The notes below the pieces were generated by a model. It saw only the letters and a program-made list of their open reading frames with translations. It did no database searches and was not told where the DNA came from. Positions 17,916-26,065 of a stretch of 50,700 nt of DNA are shown here, piece after piece. Every line of letters starts with the position of its first letter. The first letter of the stretch is position 1. The DNA comes from Bacteroidota bacterium (GTDB taxonomy: Bacteria > Bacteroidota > Bacteroidia > Bacteroidales > FEN-979): NCBI GenBank assembly GCA_026391775.1, contig JAPLDK010000069.1, forward strand, positions 1 through 50,700, read 5' to 3'. The translations under genes were made by a program, and so were the position numbers.

Positions 17916-20045
17916 ATGACACAGAAAAAGCAAAAAAATATCAGGCACAGCCTTGCTTTTAAAATGATACTACTCATTTTTCTCTCCATTGCTACCATCA
18001 TGGTACTGATCTTCATCTACAACTATAAAGTGACAAAGACCATAGTTGTTAAAAACCTCAGGAGCATTGCCACGGAAATGACCGGTAATGCGGTTTTAAA
18101 GATCGATAAGGTCCTTTCCAACATCCAGGCCATTCCCCGCAATTATTCCACACTCATCCTTTCCGAACTCGGGAATGAGGAAAAAATGAAGTACTTGCTG
18201 AAGCAGATGGTCGAAAGCAACAATGATATCTATGGGGCTGCACTTGCATTCGAGCCCTGGTACAAATCGCCCAAAGAAAAGTACTATTCCTTTTATTATT
18301 ACCGCAACCGGCACCAGGTGAAATTCATGAACCTGGGAAGCGATACATATAATTACTTTACTATGGACTGGTTTCAGATCCCGAGGGAACTTGGAAAGGC
18401 CCAGTGGTGTGAACCTTATTACGATGAAGGGGGAGGCAACGTTCTGATGTCAACCTATTCGGTCCCTCTTTACACATTGGAAGGAGGCCGGAAGAAATTT
18501 ATAGGTATACTCACGGTTGATGTCTCCCTGCAGTATCTGCAGCGGATAGTCAATGCCATCAAGGTATATGAAACCGGGTACGGTTATATGATCTCCCGCA
18601 TAGGAACGGTTGTGACCCATAAAAGGAAAGAGGAAATTATGAATGAATCCATTTTTTCCATTGCCGATAATAAGGACCTGCCTGAATTGCGCGAGATCGG
18701 CCGGAAAATGATCAGAGGGGAGAAGGGATTCGCCGAAATCCCTTATAAAAACTACGTGACAGGAAAGGAAAGCTGGGTTTCATACGCAGCCGTTCCTTCC
18801 AATGGCTGGTCGGTCGCAATTATCTTCCCGGTGGATGAATTCATGGCTGATGCCAATAAACTTTACCGCAACCTCATCGAACTGGCAGCCTCCGGCCTTA
18901 TCGTTATTTTCATTGTGATATTCCTGATATCACGTTCCATCACAGGTTCTCTCAGGCGGCTGACTATAGCTGCAGAGCAGTTTGCCGAAGGAGATTTTAA
19001 TGTGGCACTTCCTCCCATCAGGTCAAAAGATGAGATAGGCCGCCTTAACAATGCATTCATATACATGCAGGAAACACTGGCTAAAACCATTCATGACCTG
19101 CAAAAAACTTCCGATGAACTCAGGGTTTCTCATGAACAGCTTGAGGAATACAGCAGGACCCTGGAGCAGAAAGTCGATGAACGTACCATAGAATTAAAAG
19201 CCAAGCACCAGGAGCTGGATGCTGCGTTCAACCGTTTAAAAGCTGCACAGGCTCAGTTGGTGCAGTCGGAGAAAATGGCCTCACTTGGCCAGCTTACTGC
19301 CGGTATAGCCCATGAGATCAAGAACCCGCTTAACTTCATCAATAATTTCTCAGAACTTTCGGTAGAGTTGGTGCAGGAAATCCTCCAGGAAACAGATAAA
19401 CTTACGTCCTGCCTTGGTGAGAAAGAGGCGGACTATCTTAAGGGGATATTACAGGATATAGAAGGCAACGTTAAAAAAATCCATGATCATGGAAAGCGGG
19501 CTGATAGCATTATCCGGGGTATGCTGCTTCATTCCCGCGGCAAGTCGGGCGAACGTATGCCTACCGATATCAATGCCCTGCTGGCCGAGTATGTAAACCT
19601 CGGGTACCATGGCATGAGGGCTACCGATTCATCCTTCAACATTAAAATTGAAAGTGATTATGATCAGGATCTGAAAGAGATCAATGTGATACCCCAGGAT
19701 CTCAGCAGGGTGTTCCTGAACATGATCAATAATGCCTTTTATTCAACACACCAGAAAAAGAAGGAATTCAAGGATGCCTATTTCCCTGTTCTCAGAGTAA
19801 CCACCAGGGACCTTGAAAGCAAAGTTGAGATCAGGATCTGGGACAACGGTAAGGGAATGCCCAAACCGGTATTGGAGAAAGTGTTTAATCCCTTCTATAC
19901 AACGAAACCGGCAGGTTCAGGAACTGGGCTTGGCCTGTCGATCAGTTTCGACATTATTGTGCAGGAACACCAGGGGCAGATTCAGGTTGATTCGAAGGAA
20001 GGGGAATTTGCCGAATTCGTGATCACCATTCCGAAAACGGTTTAA
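17916..20045 (+). CDS. Membrane sensor histidine kinase with dCache, HAMP and HATPase
   Basis: A 709-residue kinase. It has a first membrane helix (about residues 16-36), a periplasmic dCache-type sensor (about 40-315, with AALAFEPWY, WFQIPRELGKAQWCEPYYDEGG and GILTVDVSL), a second helix (about 321-342), HAMP (343-395), and a coiled coil typical of this class (VDERTIELKAKHQELDAAFN). The catalytic core has His466 in GIAHEIKNPLNF, an N box VFLNMINNAFYS, DNGKGM and TTKPAGSGTGLGLS. The HisKA-HATPase form resembles the NtrB-like 'HEIKNPLNF' branch. It is cotranscribed with the NMT1-like lipoprotein upstream and a receiver-PP2C gene 30 nt downstream. Confidence 0.93.
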   Translation: MTQKKQKNIRHSLAFKMILLIFLSIATIMVLIFIYNYKVTKTIVVKNLRSIATEMTGNAVLKIDKVLSNIQAIPRNYSTLILSELGNEEKMKYLLKQMVESNNDIYGAALAFEPWYKSPKEKYYSFYYYRNRHQVKFMNLGSDTYNYFTMDWFQIPRELGKAQWCEPYYDEGGGNVLMSTYSVPLYTLEGGRKKFIGILTVDVSLQYLQRIVNAIKVYETGYGYMISRIGTVVTHKRKEEIMNESIFSIADNKDLPELREIGRKMIRGEKGFAEIPYKNYVTGKESWVSYAAVPSNGWSVAIIFPVDEFMADANKLYRNLIELAASGLIVIFIVIFLISRSITGSLRRLTIAAEQFAEGDFNVALPPIRSKDEIGRLNNAFIYMQETLAKTIHDLQKTSDELRVSHEQLEEYSRTLEQKVDERTIELKAKHQELDAAFNRLKAAQAQLVQSEKMASLGQLTAGIAHEIKNPLNFINNFSELSVELVQEILQETDKLTSCLGEKEADYLKGILQDIEGNVKKIHDHGKRADSIIRGMLLHSRGKSGERMPTDINALLAEYVNLGYHGMRATDSSFNIKIESDYDQDLKEINVIPQDLSRVFLNMINNAFYSTHQKKKEFKDAYFPVLRVTTRDLESKVEIRIWDNGKGMPKPVLEKVFNPFYTTKPAGSGTGLGLSISFDIIVQEHQGQIQVDSKEGEFAEFVITIPKTV

Positions 20046-20075
20046 TGAATTTTGTACAAAAGAAAAGGATTTATT

Positions 20076-21257
20076 ATGTATGAGGATCTGATTAAAAATG
20101 TAAAGATCATGGTTGTTGACGATGAAGTCGATCTGGAACCCCTGGTAAAACAGAAATTCAGAAGGCAGATCAGGGATAACGTTTATGATTTTGTTTTCGC
20201 ACATAACGGGCTGGAGGCTCTCAGCAAGCTGATCGAATTTCCGGAGATCGGGATTATCCTTTCCGATATCAATATGCCGGAGATGGACGGGCTTACATTG
20301 TTAATGAAGCTGAAGGAGCTGAAGAACCCGGGGCTTAAAACGGTTGTGGTTTCCGCATACGGCGATATGGACAACATCCGCACTGCCATGAACCGCGGGG
20401 CTTTCGATTTCCTTACCAAGCCTATCAACTTTGAGGACCTCGAGATCACCATCAACAAAACACTGGATGAGATCATGCAGATCAGGAGGGGGTTGGAGGA
20501 ACATGACCAGCTTATTTCCATACAACAGGACCTTCAGACTGCCCGTGAGATCCAGCAGGCGATACTTCCCAAGTTATTCCCTCCTTTCCCCGACAGGAAG
20601 GATTTCGACATTTTTGCGGCTATGAATGCAGCAAAGGAAGTGGGAGGGGATTTTTACGATTTCTTTATGATCGACAATGACAGGATCGGCTTTGTTATCG
20701 GTGATGTTTCGGGCAAGGGAGTTCCGGCAGCCATTTTTATGGCGGTGAGCCGTACCATTATCCGTGCTACCGGGCTAAAGGGCATCCCAGCCGATGAATG
20801 TATGAATTATGTGAATAACCTCCTTTGCAGCGAAAGCGTTTCGTCAATGTTCGTTACAGTGTTCTATGGCATATTGAATACGGCCAGCGGGGAACTGGAA
20901 TATGTCAATGCAGGCCACAACCCGCCTTACATCATTAATCCCTCAGGTCTCAGGAGCGTTGAGCTGACCAGGGGAACTGTACTGGGAGGGATTGAGCATT
21001 TCAATTACAAATCACTGAAATTAACACTTTCCCCTGGCGATATCCTCTACCTTTATACAGATGGTGTTACGGAAGCGTTCAACCGCCAGGAGGAGTTATA
21101 TGGGGATAAAAGGCTGGAAGATGTGCTTAATGCAAACCTCCAGTCAGGTCACAAAGAGATTGTTAAAACAACATTGGCCGGCGTGGCGGAATTTGTTTCA
21201 GGGAAAGCCCCAAGCGATGATATAACCATGATGGCAATCAGGTATTTCGGGAGATGA
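20076..21257 (+). CDS. Response regulator with PP2C/SpoIIE serine phosphatase output
   Basis: A 393-residue protein from the ATG at 20076. An earlier in-frame TTG at 20052 is less likely. The receiver covers residues 1-125, with VDDE, Asp64 in LSDINMPEMDG and Lys in TKPINFEDLE. A helical linker of the signalling-helix type (ISIQQDLQTAREIQQAILPKLFPP) leads into the PP2C-type SpoIIE/RsbU phosphatase from about 165, with EVGGDFYDFF, GDVSGKGVPAA, NAGHNPPY and SDDITMMAIRY. Such enzymes dephosphorylate anti-sigma-factor antagonists. No anti-sigma or antagonist gene lies in the window. Confidence 0.93.
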   Translation: MYEDLIKNVKIMVVDDEVDLEPLVKQKFRRQIRDNVYDFVFAHNGLEALSKLIEFPEIGIILSDINMPEMDGLTLLMKLKELKNPGLKTVVVSAYGDMDNIRTAMNRGAFDFLTKPINFEDLEITINKTLDEIMQIRRGLEEHDQLISIQQDLQTAREIQQAILPKLFPPFPDRKDFDIFAAMNAAKEVGGDFYDFFMIDNDRIGFVIGDVSGKGVPAAIFMAVSRTIIRATGLKGIPADECMNYVNNLLCSESVSSMFVTVFYGILNTASGELEYVNAGHNPPYIINPSGLRSVELTRGTVLGGIEHFNYKSLKLTLSPGDILYLYTDGVTEAFNRQEELYGDKRLEDVLNANLQSGHKEIVKTTLAGVAEFVSGKAPSDDITMMAIRYFGR

Positions 21258-21271
21258 TCCTTGCCAGCTCC

Positions 21272-21760
21272 TCAGAACCTGTATATGAAAACTGCTTTTG
21301 AATCCCCGTCCTTATAGTAATCACGGATCTCAGCTTCCAGCGTATAACCGAAGTTCAGGTAGAACTTGCGTGTAGGTGTGTACTTTTCAAGGCCAGAAGT
21401 TTCTGCAATCACATATTTGCCTCCAAGTTCTTTGATGATCCGGTGGGTTTCTTCGAGAATGATCTTGCCAATACCTTGTCCCCTGTAATCGTTATGCGTG
21501 ATGATCCAGAAAAGGTCATAACCGGATTCCGTGCCCATGATATGGCCGTAACAGGTATATGAAACAGGTTTTCCGTTGATGTCGGCAAACAGGAATTTAT
21601 AAGGACTGTGTTCTCCGTCAATTAGGGCATCCTCGACCAGTTCTACTGCAACAGGTATTTCAAAATCATAGAAAAAGCCTGTGGATTCGGCCATCTCTTT
21701 AACAGCAGTGACATCCCCGGGGAGCACATGCCGGCGATAAGTAAGTTCAGGTTTTTCCAT
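21272..21760 (-). CDS. GNAT-family N-acetyltransferase
   Basis: This 162-residue protein has the GNAT fold with the acetyl-CoA pyrophosphate loop NDYRGQGIGKIIL (R/Q-x-x-G-x-G pattern) and a C-terminal FYLNFGYTLEAEIRDYYKDG strand pair. It lies directly 3' of the kamA-ATP-grasp operon on the same strand. An intrinsic terminator and its own -7 box separate it from that operon, so co-function is possible but not proven. It is clearly shorter than beta-lysine N-acetyltransferases of the AblB type (about 270 residues). The acceptor substrate is unknown. Confidence 0.88.
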   Translation of the reverse strand: MEKPELTYRRHVLPGDVTAVKEMAESTGFFYDFEIPVAVELVEDALIDGEHSPYKFLFADINGKPVSYTCYGHIMGTESGYDLFWIITHNDYRGQGIGKIILEETHRIIKELGGKYVIAETSGLEKYTPTRKFYLNFGYTLEAEIRDYYKDGDSKAVFIYRF

Positions 21761-21782
21761 AAAAGCAGTATAAGACTTTATA

Positions 21783-21790
21783 CAAAGTTA
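21783..21790 (-). promoter_or_regulatory. -7 box for the GNAT gene
   Basis: TAACTTTG on the minus strand, 22 nt upstream of the GNAT start and downstream of the ATP-grasp terminator. No clear -33 element. Confidence 0.45.
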
Positions 21791-21806
21791 GATATAATTT
21801 TCAGGG

Positions 21807-21835
21807 AATAAAAAAGGAAAGCCCTACCTCAGGGC
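21807..21835 (-). terminator. Intrinsic terminator overlapping the stop codon of the second ATP-grasp gene
   Basis: On the minus strand GCCCT-GAGGT-AGGGC (21835-21821) is followed by the T-rich tract TTTCCTTTTTTATT (21820-21807). The hairpin contains the TAG stop at 21826-21824. It marks the 3' end of the kamA operon. Confidence 0.75.
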
Positions 21836-22798
21836 ATCTTCCAGGATCCTTTCCACCACCTGGGGGAATGTGAGACCGCCTTGTTTGATGGCGGCAACAT
21901 AGCCGCTTTCAGGTGCAATACATGGATTGCCGTTTATTTCGAGGATAAAGGGTTTCCGGTTTTTGTCGACCCTGAAGTCGACTCTCACGTACCCCCTGAG
22001 CTCAAAGGCGTTCCAGCATTTAATAGCAATGGATTTCAGCTCTTCCACCAGGGGCAGGTCTTCCTTTTTATACCGGAACGTGCGTGGTGTATGGTTGTAT
22101 TCAAATGAATCCTCGGTCCACTTGGCTTTATAGCCAACGATACGATGCTTTCCTTCCGGATAATCCTTAAACAGTATTTCTGCCGGGGGCATGACCTGCG
22201 GGCCTTTCTTACCACCCAGCACCGAAAGGTTGAATTCCCTTCCGTCGATGAACTGTTCAATAAAGATCTCCTTTGGGTTCAGCTTTTTCAGTTTTTGAAT
22301 ATACGTCTTATTGCTACCCTTGAAAATATTGTCCTCATCAAGGCCCAGGGAGCCGTCTTCCCATATAGGCTTTGCAATATAGGTTTCGGTTTTTTTGAGT
22401 TTGCCGAGCTGGTCCAGGGTGTACCAGTCGGAAGTGGGCAAGCCGAATAACCTCATTTGCTTTTTGGCAAGGACCTTGCTCGTGGTGATGAACATGGCTT
22501 CGAGCTGCACTCCGGTATAGGGTATTTTCAGCACATTCAGGATTGACGGGCTTATATGAAGTAAGGCACCCGTTCCTTCCATCATTTCCACAAGATTGAA
22601 AACCACCAGCGGCTTTAATTTTTTCAGTTGTGCAATGACTTCCTGAAGGTGAATGTCGAAAGGGACCTCGCAGGATTCGTAGCCCAGTACTTTGATCGCT
22701 TTTTTGATGAACTTCATCTGTCGTACGACATCCAGTTCATCTTCTTTCGGGTTTTCCGACATCCTGTTGTAGAGGAAAACAACGCGATTATTTCTCAT
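21824..22798 (-). CDS. ATP-grasp ligase, D-Ala-D-Ala ligase-like (second of pair)
   Basis: A 324-residue ATP-grasp enzyme. The N-terminal third (residues 1-100) resembles the Ddl substrate domain (VVFNLVEMMEGTG, ILNVLKIPYTG). The ATP-binding part has AKPIWEDGSLGLD, FIEQFIDGREFNLSVLGG and the metal-binding FILEINGNPCIAPESGYVAA. The family activates a carboxylate as acyl-phosphate and joins it to an amine. The specificity loops differ from true Ddl. It is the last gene of the kamA operon, 11 nt after the first ATP-grasp gene, and its stop codon lies inside the terminator hairpin. Confidence 0.88.
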   Translation of the reverse strand: MRNNRVVFLYNRMSENPKEDELDVVRQMKFIKKAIKVLGYESCEVPFDIHLQEVIAQLKKLKPLVVFNLVEMMEGTGALLHISPSILNVLKIPYTGVQLEAMFITTSKVLAKKQMRLFGLPTSDWYTLDQLGKLKKTETYIAKPIWEDGSLGLDEDNIFKGSNKTYIQKLKKLNPKEIFIEQFIDGREFNLSVLGGKKGPQVMPPAEILFKDYPEGKHRIVGYKAKWTEDSFEYNHTPRTFRYKKEDLPLVEELKSIAIKCWNAFELRGYVRVDFRVDKNRKPFILEINGNPCIAPESGYVAAIKQGGLTFPQVVERILEDALR

Positions 22799-22809
22799 AC
22801 ATTATTTTT

Positions 22810-23796
22810 TTATTTCGCTACTTCGCTAATTCTCTCTACTGCTGAATCCATAATCCACTTCATCAGTTGCAGATATGGGATACCCTGGAGGTTGCAGATG
22901 ATGGGCAGGTCGGAATGCACGGGATGAAGCCCGGCAAGGGGATTAACCTCCATAAATCCCGGCTTGCCATCTGCATCCAATCGGATATCAACTCTTCCGC
23001 CATCCCGGCAGTTCAGGGCTCTCCAGGCCTTCAATGAAGTCTGGGCGCAGCGATCTGCCAGCTCGTCAGTGACGATCCGGTATTCGACCCTCTCGTCACA
23101 TTCTTCCTTATTCACATAGGTGTATGCATCTGCTTCGGCTTCGGAATTCAATATTACTTCCATCACTCCTATGCATCTGGCTTTTTCACCGGTCCCTACT
23201 ATTCCTAATGTAAACTCGCGGCCGGGGAGGTATGTTTCAATGATAAGGCCCTGTTCAAAACGGGGCAGCAGTTCCAGGCAAATTTTTTCCAGTTCAGCCG
23301 GGTCATTCACCTTGCTTTTCGAATCAATGCCTTTTCCCGTGCCTTCTCCAAGCGGCTTGACAAAAAGCGGAAAAGGGAGGTTTACAGAGGCGATATCCGC
23401 CTTCACCATAACCACAGTAAAATCAGGTGTGGGAACCCCGCAATCCCTCACTATATGTTTTGTCATTCCTTTATGGAGGGTGAGAGCCAGCACAAGGGGG
23501 TCGGAGAAAACATAGGGTATCCTGTATACATCAAGCAATGCAGGCACCTGGGCTTCACGTCCAATGCCGTACATGCCTTCACAGATATTGAACACCATGT
23601 CCCAGCGTTCACCGGCGCCAAGTCTCTGAATAAGGTGTCTTACATGGCCTATGCGGACAGTTGAATAACCAAGCTGCTGAATGGTGCTTTCAATGGCTTC
23701 GACCGTACTTTCGCGGTCAAATTCTGCTGTTTCTTCTTCCGAAAAACCTTCTTTCAGATAATCTGACCGCAGGTCATAAGTAAGGCCGACTATCAT
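22810..23796 (-). CDS. ATP-grasp ligase, D-Ala-D-Ala ligase-like (first of pair)
   Basis: A 328-residue ATP-grasp protein, diverged from its downstream neighbour. Landmarks are NICEGMYGIGREAQVPALLD and IPYVFSDPLVLALTLHKGMTK in the N-terminal and central domains, LFVKPLGEGTGKGID for ATP binding, IIETYLPGREFTLGIVG, and RVDIRLDADGKPGFMEVNPLAGLHPVHSDLPI for metals. These are close to the Ddl-like proteins often found beside amino-acid-modifying enzymes. It starts 3 nt after kamA, so it is probably cotranslated. The product is expected to be an amide or peptide bond involving an amino acid; substrates are unknown. Confidence 0.89.
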   Translation of the reverse strand: MIVGLTYDLRSDYLKEGFSEEETAEFDRESTVEAIESTIQQLGYSTVRIGHVRHLIQRLGAGERWDMVFNICEGMYGIGREAQVPALLDVYRIPYVFSDPLVLALTLHKGMTKHIVRDCGVPTPDFTVVMVKADIASVNLPFPLFVKPLGEGTGKGIDSKSKVNDPAELEKICLELLPRFEQGLIIETYLPGREFTLGIVGTGEKARCIGVMEVILNSEAEADAYTYVNKEECDERVEYRIVTDELADRCAQTSLKAWRALNCRDGGRVDIRLDADGKPGFMEVNPLAGLHPVHSDLPIICNLQGIPYLQLMKWIMDSAVERISEVAK

Positions 23797-23799
23797 TGG

Positions 23800-25068
23800 C
23801 TAGGAAAAATCGGGGTAAAGGAATTCCCTGTTCTCGAAATTCCTGAGTTTGGCATAGCCGTCATTGCCGCGGCCCAGGAAATAATCGGGAAGCAGAGGGA
23901 TTTTCCCACCGCCGCCGGGTGCGTCAACCACATAGGTGGGAACTGCATACCCGCTTGTATGGCCTCTCAGGCCTTCCATGATCTCGAGGCCTTTTTTAAT
24001 GGTTGTCCTGAAATGGCCCGAACCCAAAACCGGGTCACACTGGTAAATATAATACGGCTTGACCCTGGCACGCAACAAAGCATGCATAAGGTTCCTCATA
24101 ACCTGTATGTCATCGTTGATGCCTTTAAGTAACACGGTCTGGCTCCCAAGCGGTATACCTGCATTGGCAAGCTTTTCACATGCTTCTTTAACTTCCAGCG
24201 TCAGCTCGTCGGCATGGGTAAAGTGTATGCTAAGAAATAACGGATGATACTTCTTAAGCATATTCACGAGGGGGCGTGTGATGCGCTGTGGCAGTACTAC
24301 CGGGACTTTCGTGCCTATGCGGATGATCTCCACATGAGGGATGCTGCGTAAGCGCGATAGCAGGTATTCGAGATGCAGATCGGGCATGGTGAACGGATCG
24401 CCGCCGGAGATCAGAACATCACGGATTTCCTTATGGTCCTGGATGTAGTTGAGGCCCGCTTCCCAGGCCTTGACACCGACATGGCATTTGTCTTTCGCTA
24501 CCATTCGTGTGCGGGTACAATATCTGCAATAGGTTGAACAGAATCCAGTGACCAGGAACAGCACTCGGTCGGGATACCGGTGGACAATGTTTTCAACCGG
24601 GCTGTCATGTTCTTCGGACAGCGGATCGGCGTTTTCACCCGGATGGACAATGAATTCATCGAATACGGGTACAACGCTTTTGCGTAAGGGATGATCGGCA
24701 TTCATCCTGTCGAGCAGGCTGATATAATATGGGGTTATCCTTAACGGCAGCGAATGATTGTTCCCATCGGGTTTTACTTCGTTGTCGGAAAGATTGATGA
24801 ACCTTGACAGTTGTTGAATTGACCGTGCACTGTTCTTGATCTGCCAGTGCCAGTTATTCCAATCCTTAATCGTTGCCTCAGGAAAAAATTCCTGCAAAAA
24901 GGCAAGAGAACGTTCAGAGGTAAGTGATTTGTCGCGATCGGTGCGGGATTTGAAATATTCATCCAGGAAGGAGGCTTCGTCGATGAAGGATGGTTTACTT
25001 GGAGGCTCTTCGTCTTCGGAGAGTTCTGGACGAGGAATGGCCAGCTTCTCGTTCGTTGATTTTTCCAT
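23800..25068 (-). CDS. kamA: Lysine 2,3-aminomutase (KamA family radical SAM)
   Basis: A 422-residue PLP- and [4Fe-4S]-dependent radical SAM enzyme that should interconvert L-lysine and L-beta-lysine. The cluster ligands are Cys177, Cys181 and Cys184 in GFCSTYCRYCTRTR. The PLP Lys389 lies in DAPGGGGK. Acidic residues matching the lysine-binding Asp293 and Asp330 of the Clostridium subterminale enzyme are Asp345 (YQCD) and Asp382 (VVDAP), at the same spacing of 37. Glutamate 2,3-aminomutase has other residues there, to my recollection. Relative to the clostridial enzyme there is an extra N-terminal stretch of about 52 residues. It leads an operon with two ATP-grasp genes. Confidence 0.9.
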   Translation of the reverse strand: MEKSTNEKLAIPRPELSEDEEPPSKPSFIDEASFLDEYFKSRTDRDKSLTSERSLAFLQEFFPEATIKDWNNWHWQIKNSARSIQQLSRFINLSDNEVKPDGNNHSLPLRITPYYISLLDRMNADHPLRKSVVPVFDEFIVHPGENADPLSEEHDSPVENIVHRYPDRVLFLVTGFCSTYCRYCTRTRMVAKDKCHVGVKAWEAGLNYIQDHKEIRDVLISGGDPFTMPDLHLEYLLSRLRSIPHVEIIRIGTKVPVVLPQRITRPLVNMLKKYHPLFLSIHFTHADELTLEVKEACEKLANAGIPLGSQTVLLKGINDDIQVMRNLMHALLRARVKPYYIYQCDPVLGSGHFRTTIKKGLEIMEGLRGHTSGYAVPTYVVDAPGGGGKIPLLPDYFLGRGNDGYAKLRNFENREFLYPDFS

Positions 25069-25235
25069 TGCTCTTTTTTGAGTGTTCAGTTGATATTAAA
25101 TTAATGATGACCTTTTGAATTAAAGCGGATAAACAAACGTTGAAATTTCAGATTATTATGTAAAGAAAAAATAAACATTTCAATAAGGTTTTTTTTCGCG
25201 TACAAAAATACATCGCATTAGCCTGGATTTTTATT

Positions 25236-25243
25236 TAATTTTG
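25236..25243 (+). promoter_or_regulatory. Possible -7 box for the esterase gene
   Basis: TAATTTTG in the 226-bp AT-rich region between the divergent kamA and esterase genes. No -33 TTTG is at the right distance. Nothing else in 25069-25294 could be assigned, and I found no consensus box for kamA. Confidence 0.3.
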
Positions 25244-25294
25244 ACAATTATCACAGATTTTGTTAACAGGAATTTGTTAATAAACTTCCTCTAA

Positions 25295-26065
25295 ATGAAG
25301 CTGTTCTGCAGGCAATTTGGAAGTGGTCCGCCCATGGTCATTCTTCATGGACTGTTTGGTATTTCTGACAATTGGGTAAGTGTTGCGCGTACACTTGGCG
25401 AACAGTATACTGTTTACGTTCCCGATCTCCGCAATCACGGGCAATCACCGCATAGTCCGGTTTTCGATTTTGCTGTTCTGGAGAATGATTTGCTGGAACT
25501 GACAGAAGAATATTCTCTTGAAAACATCGTTCTGATGGGTCATTCGCTTGGAGGAAAAACGGCAATGTATTTTGCACTGCATCATCCCAAGGCTATTACA
25601 AAGCTGATCATCGTGGATATCAGCCTGAGAAAAGCCCGGATAAATATGGAACATCAGATGCTGATAGATGCGATGCTGAGGGTTGATTTTTCAAGGGTTG
25701 TATCGCGTTCCGATGTTGAACATCAGCTTAAAGCTACTGTGCATAGCCGGCGATTGAGGCAATTCCTTCTGAAAAACGTTTACTGGCGCAATGATACCAT
25801 GCTGGACTGGAGGCTGAACCTTCCGGCTATCAATGATAATCTTTTAAATATATTTGAAGGTGTAGGTGTTTCAGGGCAGTATACAGGCCCTGCTTTATTC
25901 ATTCGTGGAGGGCGTTCTGACTATATCCGCGATGAAGATCTGGGAGACCTGAAAAACAAATTCCCCGGGGCAGTGGTGAAGACCATTCCGGAGGCCGGAC
26001 ATTGGGTTCACGCAGACGCACCCGGGGAATTCCTGGAAGCAGTCAGGGCTTTCCTGGATCAATAG
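25295..26065 (+). CDS. Alpha/beta-hydrolase, YbfF-like esterase
   Basis: A 256-residue cytosolic hydrolase. It has an oxyanion HGLFG motif (residues 18-22), the nucleophile elbow GHSLGG with Ser84, an acid Asp probably in VDIS or GGRSDYI, and the catalytic His in AGHWVHADAP near the C-terminus. The pattern VPDLRNHGQSPHSPVFDF is typical of the acyl-CoA/ester hydrolases related to YbfF. The physiological substrate is unknown. Its stop overlaps the 3' end of the convergent LiaF-like gene by 7 nt. Confidence 0.9.
   Translation: MKLFCRQFGSGPPMVILHGLFGISDNWVSVARTLGEQYTVYVPDLRNHGQSPHSPVFDFAVLENDLLELTEEYSLENIVLMGHSLGGKTAMYFALHHPKAITKLIIVDISLRKARINMEHQMLIDAMLRVDFSRVVSRSDVEHQLKATVHSRRLRQFLLKNVYWRNDTMLDWRLNLPAINDNLLNIFEGVGVSGQYTGPALFIRGGRSDYIRDEDLGDLKNKFPGAVVKTIPEAGHWVHADAPGEFLEAVRAFLDQ

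Noticed and set aside
21272-21760. GNAT protein as AblB, giving N-acetyl-beta-lysine with KamA
   Set aside because: It is too short for AblB, and a terminator and its own -7 box separate it from kamA. A functional link remains possible.
23800-25068. KamA as EpmB (EF-P beta-lysylation)
   Set aside because: The length and C-terminal PLP/lysine motifs fit full lysine 2,3-aminomutases. EpmB is about 340 residues and would be expected near epmA/efp, which are absent.
25244-25255. AATTATCAC upstream of the esterase as a fourth copy of the 21-bp site
   Set aside because: Only the TATCAC half matches. The CGC half is absent and there is no -7 box at 15-16 nt.
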